The notes under the pieces were generated by a model. That model was not told the DNA's origin. It worked only from the letters and a program-made list of their open reading frames with translations, and ran no database searches. The position numbers and the translations under genes were made by a program. A stretch of DNA of 64,000 nt from assembly GCF_040939455.1 (NCBI RefSeq), contig NC_134109.1, forward strand, positions 57,998,001-58,062,000, read 5' to 3'. This stretch comes from Microcebus murinus. Its lineage: Eukaryota > Chordata > Mammalia > Primates > Cheirogaleidae. This document shows, in pieces, positions 1-11,910 of this stretch. Position 1 is the stretch's first letter. Each line of letters starts with the position of its first letter.

Positions 1-880
1 TTTTGAGGTAGCTGCAGACATCTTCCTTTTTGGCAAGCAGCCACCACTCAGCCTCTGCTGAAGAAGCAGGCTTGAGGGCCATGTTTGTACTATGTCTCCA
101 TCCTCTGGACATGACTAAGCCAACCAGTATTAGACAGCTGACCCAAGGACAACCCCCTAGAGAATTTTAACTGCAATATGGTTTTGTAGTGAGAGAACCA
201 ACAGGAAGCAGATGGCACTCTCAAAGTAGGATAATTTGAAGAAGATTTATATCTGGATTAATTACAAGGCTATGGGCAGGGTGTAAGGAAACTGCAAGGA
301 ATAACTCAAGATCCTGGTGCTACCAGAAGCAGGAGGTAGAGCTGTCACTACCTCTATGGGCATGAATAAAGGAAAAGGTGACCAACACCTCACAGATGAA
401 AGCCATGCAGAGAAGACTTCGTGACAGGAGCAGTGAGCTCCTGTTAATATGTTGAGACAGCAAAACCCGAGGAAGCTGTGGAGGAAGGGACCAGATGAAT
501 GAATATCCCAGCCTCCTTGTCCTCCCTCCCTCCTGTCACTTGCTGGGTTCCTCACTGATCAAATCCAACTGGAAGTCAGATAACACAGGAGGTGTTGGAT
601 GCAATCACCTCTCAGGGCAAGAAACAGAGTAGACAAGGGTGGAGAGTAGATCCAAAGGAAATGTAGATCCAGCAGAGACATGTTTGGCACACATGGTGGC
701 AGAGAGAAGTAAATGGTGGGCACTAGGTTTGTGTCATGCTACACCAGGGCTAGCGCTAGCCTATCAAAACCAGTGCTGTAAGGGAATAGGAAGCTTGGGC
801 AATAGGAGGAACCAGTCTTAAAGAGGACACATAAACAGGGAGAGACACAACACAATGTCAATCTTCATGTCCGTCAAGGC
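1..880. other. Intronic DNA, probably degraded interspersed repeat
   Basis: No gene is seen. The stretch about 180-700 (phrases such as GAGAGAACCAACAGGAAGCAG and GGTGGAGAGTAGATCC) has the feel of an old mammalian interspersed repeat that I cannot name. Short open frames on either strand have no recognisable domain. A perfect 14-bp palindrome lies at 748-761. Confidence 0.4.
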
Positions 881-1290
881 AAACCTAGTGCAGCAACAAA
901 TAAAACCTTAAATTTCATCAACTCCACCTACAGAAGTACAACCATTCATACAGTTGTCCAGTGCAGGTGTTCCTGGATGGCAGGAGGTTTTCCTCAGTGT
1001 GTGATTTAGGGACAGACTCCCTCCATCTTGTAACTCTGCACCTGCTAGAGTTTTGGAGTCTTCTGCTTCCACCATGCAGGTGCTACAGTCTTGATGTGAG
1101 ATGTATCTTGCAGGTGACACAGGAAAGAGGATGAAGAAGTGCCACTCCTTAAAAGCCTCAGTGGGGAAATGACACACATTGCTTCTGCTTTTATTCTATT
1201 GAAAAGAGCTAGTCACATGAACTACACCTGGATGCACAGGGAGCTGGGATGTAACATTTGACTGGGTAGATGTTTCCTTGTATCAACTTC
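880..1290. repeat. Unnamed ancient interspersed repeat (possible)
   Basis: The phrases CTCCCTCCATCTTG, AAATGACACACATTGCTTCTGC and TAGTCACATGAACTACACCTGG recall an abundant mammalian repeat, but I cannot assign the family. No coding signal was seen. Confidence 0.35.
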
Positions 1291-4235
1291 ACAGGACAAT
1301 GAAAGGAGCAGGAGGTTTAGTGGACAGTGGACAGTGCTCACTTCTGCTGTAGTCCCTGAGGATTTCCATGTCACAGTCCCAGTTCCTAGAAGACCTCACT
1401 ATACATCCTTGCCACACATGGTCTCTGTGTAATAACCATCTCCCTGCTTATGTGAGCCACCTTGAGACATGTTAGTCCTAGCCATCAAAGCCCTTGACAA
1501 AAGCACAATGCCATGCTCATTTAGGAAAAGGTGATGCAATATAACAAAAAAGTCATCTGCTGTGCCTTCAAATTTCCAGAGTGTTTAAATTTGGGATTTA
1601 AAAGTTTTTTTCCTGTATCTTATTAGAGTTTAAAAGTGTTGTATTTTCAATTGTATATTTGTTTATCTGTGATAACTTTTTCTTAAGTATAAAAACACGT
1701 TCAGAAACTGCATAGCTTTTTAAAACATTCATTATTTGAGTTGACAAATAAAAATTGTGTATATTTATTGTGTACAATATGTCATTTTCATAGCTTTTTA
1801 ATTCTCTTGATAGTTAGGTGAAACTCAACCTAACACAAATAATATGACTAAAAAATATTTATTGAGCCAATCTTCATTGCATCAAGTTCTCTTGGCACTT
1901 CATGTTTAAAGTCGTGAAGGTACTGACTTCACCATTGAAAATACTCATTTCTTCCCTCACTTTATTTCAAAAGCTGTCCACATTCAGGAGAGTTTTTTAA
2001 AAAAGAAAATACCTACCAACTATCCTATAAAGTATATCAAGACTTTTTTTGAGATTTCAAAGTATGGAATTGTAGCTGTTTCATGATTTCTGCCAGAATT
2101 TGACCTAACGCACATGAATAACAGTGGGCTTAGCAGTTCCAAAAGCATTTGTACTGGGAAGCAGAATCCTTTGTGGTGGTATTTTTTTTTTCTTTCTCTT
2201 TTCTCCCACCAAAAGGGATGGTGAAATACCACCAGAGCCAACAGAAAACCAAAAGATTCGGTCTTTTATAGGTTTTTCAACAGACATTTTCATATTGTTT
2301 TCAAATTGTCAAACTCAACATACATTTAAGATGAGAATCTAAATAACAGACACTTGCCACACAGCCCATAATGCAAAAGTAGAAAACAAATCCTCCAAAC
2401 CATGGAAGGGCATTTTATTTGAAGAAACAAACAGAAATAGAATCCACAAAACAAGTAGGGGAACAGAATGAAGGAGTCGTTAAGGCTGGCATCGGCTATG
2501 CTTTGTGTCACCATTTTCATCCTCATTGTAAGTTATGAATTATGTCTTATCCAGCTTCCAGGGGCCAAGGGACACTTTATTAAAAGCCCTTGGAGTGGGG
2601 GAATCCAGAAGGGACAGGAGCACATAGCAGCAGGGCCATCATCCCACAAGGAGGAGAGCCTTTGCCACCTTGAGGTACTGCACCTGAATGTGACCACCTG
2701 AGCCAATGGGGAGAGAATACTACAGGAAAACAGAGGCCTGATGGCTCTTACCTCCTCTCAGGACAGCTCATTCTCAGAGAATGTTCCAACTCAGCCAGAC
2801 ACCAGTTATCTCAGAACCTCAGCTCACTGGCACAGAACTGAGAAACAGAACACATGCAAAAACGGTCTCTGAATAGCCAAAATAGATGTTGTGAAGGCCA
2901 GACACTAGTGCTCATGGACTTGACTCATAGCGTGATCCCTCAGGCCCTCACTAAGAGCCGTGGTCAAGCTGGGTTCTCTAGTTCTAAGCCCACTGCTGAT
3001 TTTAAGTGGTGAATTAAAGCATATAGGAGGAATGCAGGCGAGAAAGTGTGGGAGGATGAGTGGGGAGAAGGAAGAGTGGCTTAGAGGCACACTCACTGAT
3101 GCACAAGAAGTGAAAACTACTGCATAGGAAGAAGGGAAAAAATAGCACAAAACTAGACAGAGAAAACAAAAAACTAGAAAAGCACCATGAGGCCATTAGT
3201 CTAGGGACTGGCCTACCCAAGCCTTTCTAAACCAGAAGAGATCACTGTGTAAAAGCACAGGAGGATAATTCCCATTCAAAAGGTCCCCACTGACCCTGAA
3301 AATGCTACATTGGGTCTTCTGTGTGCTATTCAAGGAGAAAGCAAGAATAGCACAAATTTGAGAAGACTTGCCTCTTATTAATGTTTTCATCACCTATTGT
3401 GATGTACACTTTTATAAGAATGGTGGGGTCTTAGTTAAGCAGAGTTTAACATCTAGGTGCCCAGTACAGAATAGGCATCAGTGAAAGTTAGTTATCTGTA
3501 AATTTCACTGTTTGAGAACATATTTTGCTCGTTTCTACTCAATAATCAGGTGTTAATTGTGAAGGGAGAGACTTAAACGTTTAACTCTAATCTTCCTACT
3601 TTGATTTCAGGATAATTAGTTGAATGAGAGCAAGGGGAGTTTCACTGGACACAACAGGAGCTCACCCCAGCAAAAGTTTGAAGGAGGAGGCTTAATCCTT
3701 AGATATTCACAGTAGGTTTCTCATTTGAGTCCCATTTTAAATGCATGTCTTTGTTAGTTTTTAGTATTTTAGGAAACCTAGGTTTCCCATGATACCCAAT
3801 TATCTAGATCTTAATTTGTAGAAAAGAGAGTTATTTTTTTAAAGATAATTATGTTTTAAAATGCAAAGTTACATTTATGTGAAAGGGGCAGAGTAAGATC
3901 AGCATTTTATAAAATTAAATGACTTGAACTGTCTTGTAGTGTTTTGCAACACACCAAAACACCCGCCTATAATGCTGCCAAAAATATTTAGTTGTCTTTT
4001 ATTAAACATTTGTTAATTACCGAAGCGTAGTTTCTTGTACAAGTTCTGTGGACAAGTTAGGCCTACTTCTGGGTGGGACTAATTCATGCATCTCTTTCTT
4101 GCCAGTGTTTTAAGTGATTTTTAATTATTTTTAACATGTTATTTGATGATAATGTTGAAACCGCACCCTTCCACTGGGGCTCTTTTTAGTGTGAGTTCAT
4201 GACATAATGGAATATTCATTATTAAAAGCATTTAG
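1290..4235. other. Intronic DNA without recognised gene
   Basis: AT-rich sequence with only short, unrelated open frames on both strands. A weak L2-end-like phrase (CCCAGTACAGAATAGGCATCAG) lies near 3460-3480. I see no splice-flanked coding segment. Confidence 0.5.
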
Positions 4236-4283
4236 TTGAGAGAAAGAGAGCAAGAGAGAGAAAGAATGAGAGAGAGAGAGAGA
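4236..4283. repeat. (GA)n-rich purine microsatellite
   Basis: An imperfect GA/GAAA run ends in a clean (GA) tract around 4266-4282. It is a simple repeat likely to vary in length. Confidence 0.85.
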
Positions 4284-4414
4284 TTACAGAACTCTTTAGC
4301 TGATATTGGTCTTGCCTGTTCCCCAGGCATACAGTAGACACTTAAAACACTTGGAAATAAATAAGCCCCATCGAATAGATGCTAGATAAATATAGAAATA
4401 TTACACGACGTGTT

Positions 4415-4640
4415 TTGCTCTTCAAATAGAACTGCATCTAAAACCCCCTACACAGATGTCCGTCACTTCTCCCACATGAAGAGATCTCTCCATTCAGAGT
4501 CTACAGCCCAACAATGAGGGATCAAATTAAATGAACGCAGCATCTTGGATGGCTGCTTCCCTCCAGCACAGTTAATTGACAGCTGATTTTTTTCAGAGTT
4601 CCTGAGGTAAACTTCAATGTCCATTGGGTGATGTACAAGT
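4415..4640. promoter_or_regulatory. Candidate conserved non-coding element
   Basis: A repeat-free block with CpGs in an otherwise CpG-poor intron. It contains TTAATTGACAGCTG near 4571-4584, which joins a homeodomain core (TAATT), a MEIS-type TGACAG and an E-box CAGCTG. Conservation is inferred only. SLC25A21 introns are thought to hold long-range elements of the neighbouring PAX9 locus. Confidence 0.25.
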
Positions 4641-5929
4641 AATTTTCTTTTTGGTAATGAAGAAAGCTTGGGTTCAGAGAAGCAGCTTTACTGGTCACTT
4701 ACTGAACTAGAGAAGAATTTATAGTATAGTACAACTGAAATGCTCTAGGGAAAGCTGCTTCCTCTAGCCTGATGCCATTCTACTTCCAAGGTGGTCCTTT
4801 TTTTTTTTTTTTATTTTCCAGGTGATTTTAATCCTACAAATAGAAGGAAACTGTAAAACTTGGGAACACATTGAGATGAGATTTTATATGTAAGAATGCT
4901 CTCAAGGTTGAAAATGATATACAAGTAAACAGTACGATTACCATCTCTTTGTCATTTGGAGTCCTAAACATCTTTGAAATGCTTTTGAAAACTGTGTCCT
5001 CATGTTGAACTAACAGCAACCGATTCAAATCTTGGTAACATATGAGGTCAATCTTGATATAAAAATAAGAACTTTCCTTGAAATTTTCCTCAACTATGAT
5101 ATGCATAAGCATATTTTTCTTCCTTATTAGCCAAGCTTATTATCTCCATTCCCCAAATTTCTTTCTAGCATAAGCATTTATGCTTATGAATGCAAAGAAA
5201 CCACCCACTCTTTTAATCTCTCTTTCTTGGATATGATTGAAAAGCATCCTTATCAGTGCTCAATAAACCAACCACACAATAGGCACATTTGATCAGTTAA
5301 ACTAAAATGGAATGTATATTAGGTCCCCAGAGACTCTATATTTTCTGACATGCTCCCTCACCAGACCCTGGCTCATGTTCTGTAGTGCATAATTAGTTTC
5401 TGAGAAGTGGCTCAGCTCCCAGAGCCAGTAAGAGGGTTCTGGAAGATTTAACTACATTTGAATTCCCTGTTCTGGAAATCTTTTATGGAGGCTAGAAACC
5501 AAGAACATCAGTCTCATCCTGAGCAATGAGCTGAGATTAAGCAGGGAGGATGGTGTTGTGTGCTTCTCTGTCTCTAGGCAGAAGATGCTATTGGTGAATG
5601 CAGGAACTTGTGGACCCAAGGAGGTAGGTGGGGAGGATCAGAGAGAGAAAGAGTATAGTTAATGTTTTGTTGGGGAGGGGGTGTCAAATTTTTAAAACTG
5701 TAAGTATGTGGGTAATGTGAGAAAACTATGCTTGTCATGGCTATAGTAACTTTAATATGATTGTTGAAGTTGATGTTCACACTCTGTTCTCATTATCTTG
5801 ATAATGAGTTTTATTTCCAATCTTTGATCCATCCTTCCCTCATTTCCCAAATACGAGTCGCTTTCATGCTAGTTAACCACTGTAATGGCCACTTTAGGTC
5901 AGTGCACTTGGTACAGTGTAGGTAGGTGT

Positions 5930-6560
5930 GGGCATTAGGTCATTCGTTGGCATTAAATATGAAGTTTAATTAAACATATGTATACATACATATGTATATT
6001 CAAAGAGTGGCAGCACTATAATCTGATAGTCAGCATAGTTTTCATCATAATGTGACATGTATTTTACAAAGCAGAATAATTTAAAGTCATGCTAGTAAAG
6101 CTTTTGTTTAATTGAGACCAGTTTATGTTTGGAGCATTTTAATTATACATCTATGTTAATTAGCCTATTTTATTACTTGTGGTTTAACATTATTAGATTT
6201 AGGTTGTAATCTCTAATGATTATTTGCCTCTTACTTGTTAACTAGCATATTGTCATTAAAATAAATGTTCAAATTATATTGTCAGTATAGTTAGTTATTA
6301 TCCCATATGTAATATAAACAACTGGAAGGACTTGTGCCAAATAGTAGAATAATAAACTCTCTTATCACAATTCATTTTGCAATGCCAAATTTTACATAGA
6401 TTCTAAATACTAGAAACACTGTATGTCTTATAATTGTGAAAGATTACAAAACTAGATCTATTTCACCACACCAATGAATGACATATAATTAAATGTTTAT
6501 TGCAAAAAATGTGTGATTGGCAAAATAATGAACCACTTGTAGGATATTTAAGTGTACTGT
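5930..6560. promoter_or_regulatory. AT-rich unique block dense in TAAT motifs
   Basis: No transposon is recognisable, yet homeodomain-type cores recur (TTTAATTAAAC, TTTTAATTATAC, GTTAATTAGCC, CTAATGATTA). This composition is typical of AT-rich conserved elements near homeobox genes, but could equally be neutral AT-rich DNA. Confidence 0.2.
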
Positions 6561-7266
6561 AAAAGTGTGAACTGTAAAATGTACATTCATATAATATCAG
6601 TCTTTAAATCTTCTTGGCTTGTAAAAGAAACTGCAATTAGATGTGTCTAGGATCACAGGAAATTACTTAGAGTATATTCAGGCTATCAGGGTTGATCTGA
6701 TATTTCAGAGAGATATTTTTGAGGCTCTATTAAAAAACGTGTTTAAAATTACATGGCACAGAAGATTTCCCTTGGCTTTGTAGCCTTGCCAAGATGTTGT
6801 TACCTTATCTGTAGTAATTATCTGGGCTGACTGAGCACTCCAGGTTACATATTTCTTCAAATTCTAAACTGTTTTATAATAACATAGAGAAATTTATTGG
6901 ACTCCTTTACAATATCATAAATGCTAGGTCAAAGCATAGCCCAGCCCACCTACACCTAATAAGACATACAGACTTTTAGCAGACAAAGGACATCTTAACT
7001 TTTTCCAGGTATAGGTTTCTATTTCTTTTACAAAGAGACTCTCCTAGAGAAATGACTAAGCAACAATCAGGAAAAATATCTTTCTCTGAAATTTTAGAAT
7101 AATTTGATAAGCAGCCAAATATGGATGAGTACAGGTTTTGAACTTCAGTCAGTGATCACTGTGTGGGCAGAGCCAAACTCCGCTTCCCTGCGGACTTGTT
7201 AGCATTATTTTAGAGTAGTAACCAATGCCAGGCCTAGACCATGAACCCAGCAAGCAAAGGCAATGC

Positions 7267-7288
7267 TTAAATCTCAGGTGAGATTTAA
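7267..7288. repeat. Perfect 22-bp inverted repeat
   Basis: The arms TTAAATCTCA and TGAGATTTAA are exact reverse complements separated by GG. The centre reads CAGGTG, an E2-box. It lies in repeat-free intron next to an L2 fragment. Confidence 0.9.
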
Positions 7289-7324
7289 CATGTGTATTTT
7301 ACCTTGTTTTATAGTTAATTACTA

Positions 7325-7470
7325 ACATCTCCCTCCCTCCTCCCCAATTGTTTGTTCCCTTCTAGAGGGCAGGACCTGGGTGTTATTCATCTTTGGGTCC
7401 CAAAAACTCCTAAACTTTTCCCTTGCACAGATGGGGAGCTCAGTATATGCTGAGACAAACATCTGTGTCT
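7325..7470 (+). mobile_element. L2 3'-end fragment
   Basis: The order TTCTAGAGGGCAGGACCTGGG, a TTATTCATCTTTG-type phrase and TTGCACAG ... CTCAGTATATGCTGAGA follows the L2 3' end in sense orientation, with heavy divergence. Confidence 0.6.
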
Positions 7471-8079
7471 AGAACTATAAACCACACCCTTCCATGTGTG
7501 GAAGAGTGATTAGAGGCCTCTTGAGCCCAATCAGTGCTCAGGCAATGTTATGTGGATTATTATTATATTTAATCTGAAGCAAAACAAAATACCCATAGCT
7601 AGCTTTTTAAAAAAAGTTACCATTTACATTCACCAGGTAGTTCAAATTAGAACAGTAAAGCTATGGATATAGAGAAATGCTAGAAGGAAACCTTTTTCCC
7701 CCCAGCACTTGCTAAAGAAAACTGATCTTCAAATTCAGCAGCCTAATCACCCCACCATCTGATGTGGTCTTTCTGCAGGGATGACTAATGCATAGGCCCC
7801 AGTGGTCAGAAGATAGTATTTCTTCTCTTGGAAGGTGATTTTTTTTTCAGAACACAGGAAACAAGCATACTAGGTTTGGAATGGAAACAAACATTCTAAA
7901 GGTGTACTTTCTAGGGCCTTTTCCCAAAGTTAGTGAGGTAGGTGTGCACATCTAAATTTCAAAACCTTAGACATGTCTTTGCGTGTTTGGTCTGACTTTG
8001 ACCATGCTCAACCAACTAGTAAGAAAGCAAACATTTTCTATAGGAGCAACTTCTAATTTCAGTAAGAAAGGCTAATTGC

Positions 8080-8340
8080 AGTGAATTAAAATCTTTATTT
8101 AATCTTCCTACATTTATCCTTTTAATGTGTTCTATAATTGCAAACCTTTAGTCTGTTAATCTCTGATTCATTAGTGGGCTTCTTAAGTGTTTATGAAGGA
8201 GCACGTGTAATATTCTGGCAATTACTAATAATCTTTGTGCTTAGCACATTCACAAAGATCTCTGCAGGGAGTTTCATTAGGTTCATCACTACTTATTATC
8301 AGTATACAACTTTTATTAGCAGTCTCCCACCCCTATAAAA
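8080..8340. promoter_or_regulatory. Candidate conserved non-coding element
   Basis: Unique sequence with AATTACTAATAATC, ATTCATTAGTGG and TTCATTAGG homeodomain-like sites and a CACGTG-related GCACGTGTAA. The open frame across 8138-8338 has no family features and is probably chance. Confidence 0.2.
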
Positions 8341-8449
8341 TATGGAATTGGGGGACTTCATAATACAAAAGGAAAAGTCTATTCTCTCTTGTGGATAACA
8401 AACTCAAATATTAAGTCTGTGTGTTGCTCTCCCTCCAAAATTAAATCAT

Positions 8450-8610
8450 CTTCCATTGTCTGCTGTCCCATTTTACTGCTGAGGACAAAGGCAGAGAGGG
8501 ATTAAATTACAAATCTCTCCAGTTTACACTATGAATCAGTGGCAACACTGGAATTATAACTGGTGGCTCTCAGTCTGTGTCTCGGTTCCTTAAAGTGCCT
8601 CACCTCTTTT
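8450..8610 (-). mobile_element. MIR remnant
   Basis: TCCCATTTTACTGCTGAGGA, ACAAAGGCAGAGAGGGATTAA and the following AACACTGGAATTATAACTGG match the antisense MIR core, strongly diverged. Confidence 0.55.
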
Positions 8611-9159
8611 GACATGAAGGTGGAATTATGATGTAGCCTAGTGCATAAAATGCCACTGAAAGGGGAAAAAAGCAGCACTTATGGCTGTCTTTGGTGAAGG
8701 GTCCCCTGCATCCCCACCTTAAACAAAACCAAAACTTCCTACTCCTTTATAATAGCTGAAATTCCTTCCGAAGACACATTTTGACAGATAGCACATCAAA
8801 GTAAAAGTCACATCAAGGATAAATGATTGCTGTGAATGCGTTTCTGAGAGCAGGTTGAATGGAGGAAGTTACGAGAGAGTACAGGAACACGATTGAATTA
8901 GGAAACAATCTAGAGATGAAGCCAGAAATAAACTTCACCCATCTCCTAATTTACTTAAGATCGGTGGCAGTGCCAAAGGAGGAGGCATATGAAAGCTTTT
9001 TTCTCCCCAAATCTCCATCAGTTCCCTCTCACAAAGCACCCCAAATAGTTATATGATCTAACTAAAAAGCAGAGTGTGCTGTGCAGATATAGCTTCAGGA
9101 CAAGTCCCTTCACAAACCCCAATCCAACCTTTTGCAATTCAGTTGCTACATATTCATGT

Positions 9160-9232
9160 AAAAATATGAATATATAAATTATATATACATATGTATGTAC
9201 ATATATTTTATACATATATATGTATATATTCC
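9160..9232. repeat. AT-rich (TATG/TATA)n low-complexity tract
   Basis: Interrupted TA and TATG/CATA units. Open frames running through it on both strands are composition artefacts. Confidence 0.8.
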
Positions 9233-9489
9233 TGAAACTTACACTCCCCAGGATGGACCCCATCAGTATTTTTTAAAAGAAGGTGATAGATGTAAAATTA
9301 CTTTGGAAATAAAGGCACTGCCTACATTTGAGATTTTCAAACACCCTTGTCTGAAGACTTTTAAGGCAGCAAAGCCATTTTATTTATTACAAATGTATCA
9401 TTCTTATGGCCGTATCTTCAGAAGTACTCAGACAAGCAGAAGTGGCATATCTACACTGAGAATCAGCAACAGACTAGTTTAAAATTTGA

Positions 9490-10660
9490 TGTCACTGAGC
9501 ACACATTTAAGTGTGTGGGAAATGGTGCAGTCATGATTCTCTACAAATTAAGAGAAAAATGTTTTAGTGAGTAAGAACATTTTTTGGCCATAAAAAATAT
9601 GCTTGTGCATTTGTTTGTGAACCTGGAGAGGCCCTTCCTTGCCCTGCTGGTTGCCACAGTAACTTGCTTAATATTTATGGAGTGGTGAATGATAGGGCCT
9701 GTTCCCTCCCATTTGTTAAGTGTGTGCAGTTCTGTGCTGGCGGGCACTGCGGGAGACTCCCTTTGCGGTGTAGACTAAGGTTTGAGACACACTCCTTTCT
9801 CTTCTTGTGTTTGGTTTTGACCGCATGTTAAGAGCTGAATATTTCTTAAGTGTTACTCCGTTGTCCAGTTTGTCGGTTTGGCAGCAAGTTTTCATTCTAA
9901 TAAAAGAAGTTACGCAGATGGAGATTCCAGATGTGTCTAAGCTGCTTTCATTAGGACAAGGATAGGTCCAGCCTTTTTTTCTAAATACAATCAAGAGTAG
10001 AGTGGCTTTGCCTTTGTAATTTTACAAAGGCTTGTATTACGTAACTGGAAAATCGTCTCCCTGAGCATAGAGAGAATTTTTTAGCACGGAATGCAGCTTG
10101 GAAAATGTTGATGTAAAACTTCAGTACAGGAGAGAAACCTTTTAAGTTGCTGAAATGTAGGGGAGAGGAAGAAGGAAATTGCTGTTTTACATGATTGAAC
10201 AAAATGTACTATAATTATATCAACTTGAAACAGATTCCTCAGAAGAACTGATAACTCTGTGATCTGAATAAGTCATGCGTATTGGAACTAAATACTGCAT
10301 GGACTTTCTCTGTGTGGAGAAGTTCGGTGTAGACACTGTGTGTGTGATTTGCACAGCAGAAGAGATAACCGTGCTTGCCTTAGCCTGTTTAATGAGACCT
10401 CCAGCTGCTCTGGCATAGTTAGCAATGGCTGGGAAGCTTTACCGAGGCATTCATATTTACCATGCCTGCCCATCCTTTTGCATTGCTCATCCAATGCAGT
10501 TTGTGGACTCTGCTCATGTAATGTTATTTTGATGTTGCCGCTCCTGTTTGCAATTAACACAGCGTGGCTCATTAGACAGCTTCTAAATGGAGCATTCCTC
10601 AGAGATTCCATGGACTGTCCTTGTTGCCTGTTCTAAAATGGGTGGGTAAAGTTTAATTAC
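9490..10660. promoter_or_regulatory. CpG-retaining unique block, candidate enhancer cluster
   Basis: About 1.1 kb with no recognisable transposon. More than a dozen CpGs survive in AT-rich intron (for example in TGCGGTGTAG, TTACGTAACTGG, CACGGAATGC, TACCGAGGC, TGCCGCTCC). The block contains a perfect SOX/TCF-type inverted repeat at 10011-10030 and a perfect TTACGTAA bZIP (NFIL3/HLF-type) palindrome at 10037-10044. Open frames occur on both strands (for example 10288-10611 minus and 10340-10636 plus), but they overlap and lack any domain, so I do not call them genes. Function is inferred. Confidence 0.3.
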
Positions 10661-10879
10661 AGATATTTAGTCCAAAGATATTCTTGTTTCCCTTCTTCTC
10701 TCCACTGTCTCTGGGACGCACTATTTTCTGTCTGCCACAATCCACCGTAGACAGGAGATCATACCCAGTAAGAGTGATACTAGTGTGTTTATTTAGTGCC
10801 AGTAAAATTCACTAGATAGCATCTGATACTCCAAAACACTATTCCTAAACTTTTTTCTTGCGTATGGTAATTATCTATT

Positions 10880-11005
10880 TGCATATTTCCTTCACCTAAC
10901 TATAAGTGTCTAAAAGGCAGCGCTATATCTTACTTCTCTGTAATCTTCCAAACAGTGATGTACCTAATACATAGCAGTGTTCAAGAACTCTATTAACTTA
11001 ATGAA
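10880..11005 (+). mobile_element. L2 3'-end fragment (weak)
   Basis: CTAAAAGGCAGCGCTATATCTTAC, a CTGTAATCTTCC phrase and ACCTAATACATAGCAGTG resemble the L2 tail in order; divergence is high. Confidence 0.4.
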
Positions 11006-11539
11006 TAATGGATTGGAAATGGCATCTGCTGGATTCTGAAAAGAGAGAGAAATTGCAACTCGTGAGTGAAGTGCCTAGACTTAACAACAGACAGGTTAGA
11101 TAGCTAGCTGCTAATGAAATAACCGTACTCTGTACTCATGCTTGCATAAGCTAATGGAACCCCCCACCCTGGGTATTACCCAAGTGTGCAGACATCATAG
11201 ATAAAGCCGAGTCTCTAACCCCAGCAGTAAGAGAGGGCTTAAGGTTGATTTTCTAGGCATTGGGATGTGCTTGCTTTGGCCCATCTGCTGACTCTTTCAC
11301 AGACCGTCTAGAACCGGTCACACAACTGTAAGGTGGCCGTACAGAGGTAACTGAAGTACTGAGCTGAGGAGCAGAAAAAGGTGAAATGCTCTAAATTGGG
11401 CTTTGGCTTTATCTCCTATATACACTCCTCTAACCAGCTCAGGTCTCCACCCACCTTGAGCAGCCAAGTGTGTGCAGCAGAGTACAGGAGCATCTTCCTG
11501 AAGGAAACATGGGACAGGCTGCTATGGTCCTCGCTTCCC

Positions 11540-11910
11540 TGTTAGAAAGGACAGCTTTCCCTGACTGGCCTTTGTTCCTGTCATTTCCCCACCTGGAATG
11601 CTTCCTCTTGGTTTGCTCTTTTTGCCTCTCTGAATCCCATGAGGACCAGCTAAAATCCCTTCTCCTTCCTGAAACTCTTGCCGACCCTCCGCAGAGAGCA
11701 GTAATTGCTCCCCCCATGAACACCTGGACAACCCAGTGCTGATGCTCCTTGACATTTTGGATATTTCCCTTATATTGTTAATTTTTTTCCCTCGTATTTC
11801 TTTCTTGTGCTTCTTGAGAATGTAGGTAATGCCCTGAGTTTTTGTAAAACCTGTAGCATCTTATATCATATGGCACACATTAAGAAAATACTTGATAATT
11901 TGGGAGAAAA
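11540..11910 (+). mobile_element. L2 fragment
   Basis: It begins with the TTCCCCACCTGGAATGCTTC phrase and runs through TCCTTCCTGAAACTCTTGC to TTCTTGAGAATGTAGG and TGGCACACATTAAG, the order of the L2 3' region. The overlapping open frames on both strands (11439-11755) are chance frames within it. Confidence 0.65.

Noticed and set aside
748..761. GGCTAGCGCTAGCC palindrome as an operator-like site
   Set aside because: A lone 14-bp palindrome with no regulatory context, in probable repeat sequence.
9018..9263. Small frames through the TATA/TATG tract
   Set aside because: Low-complexity artefact (runs of Tyr/Ile).
10288..10636. Overlapping ~100-residue frames on both strands
   Set aside because: Mutually overlapping, no domain, no splice or promoter evidence. 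More likely an open-by-chance region of a non-coding element.
11311..11320. AACCGGTC, with a similar ACCGGTT at 33074, as Grainyhead-type sites
   Set aside because: Single 7-8-bp matches are expected by chance in 64 kb; no clustering.
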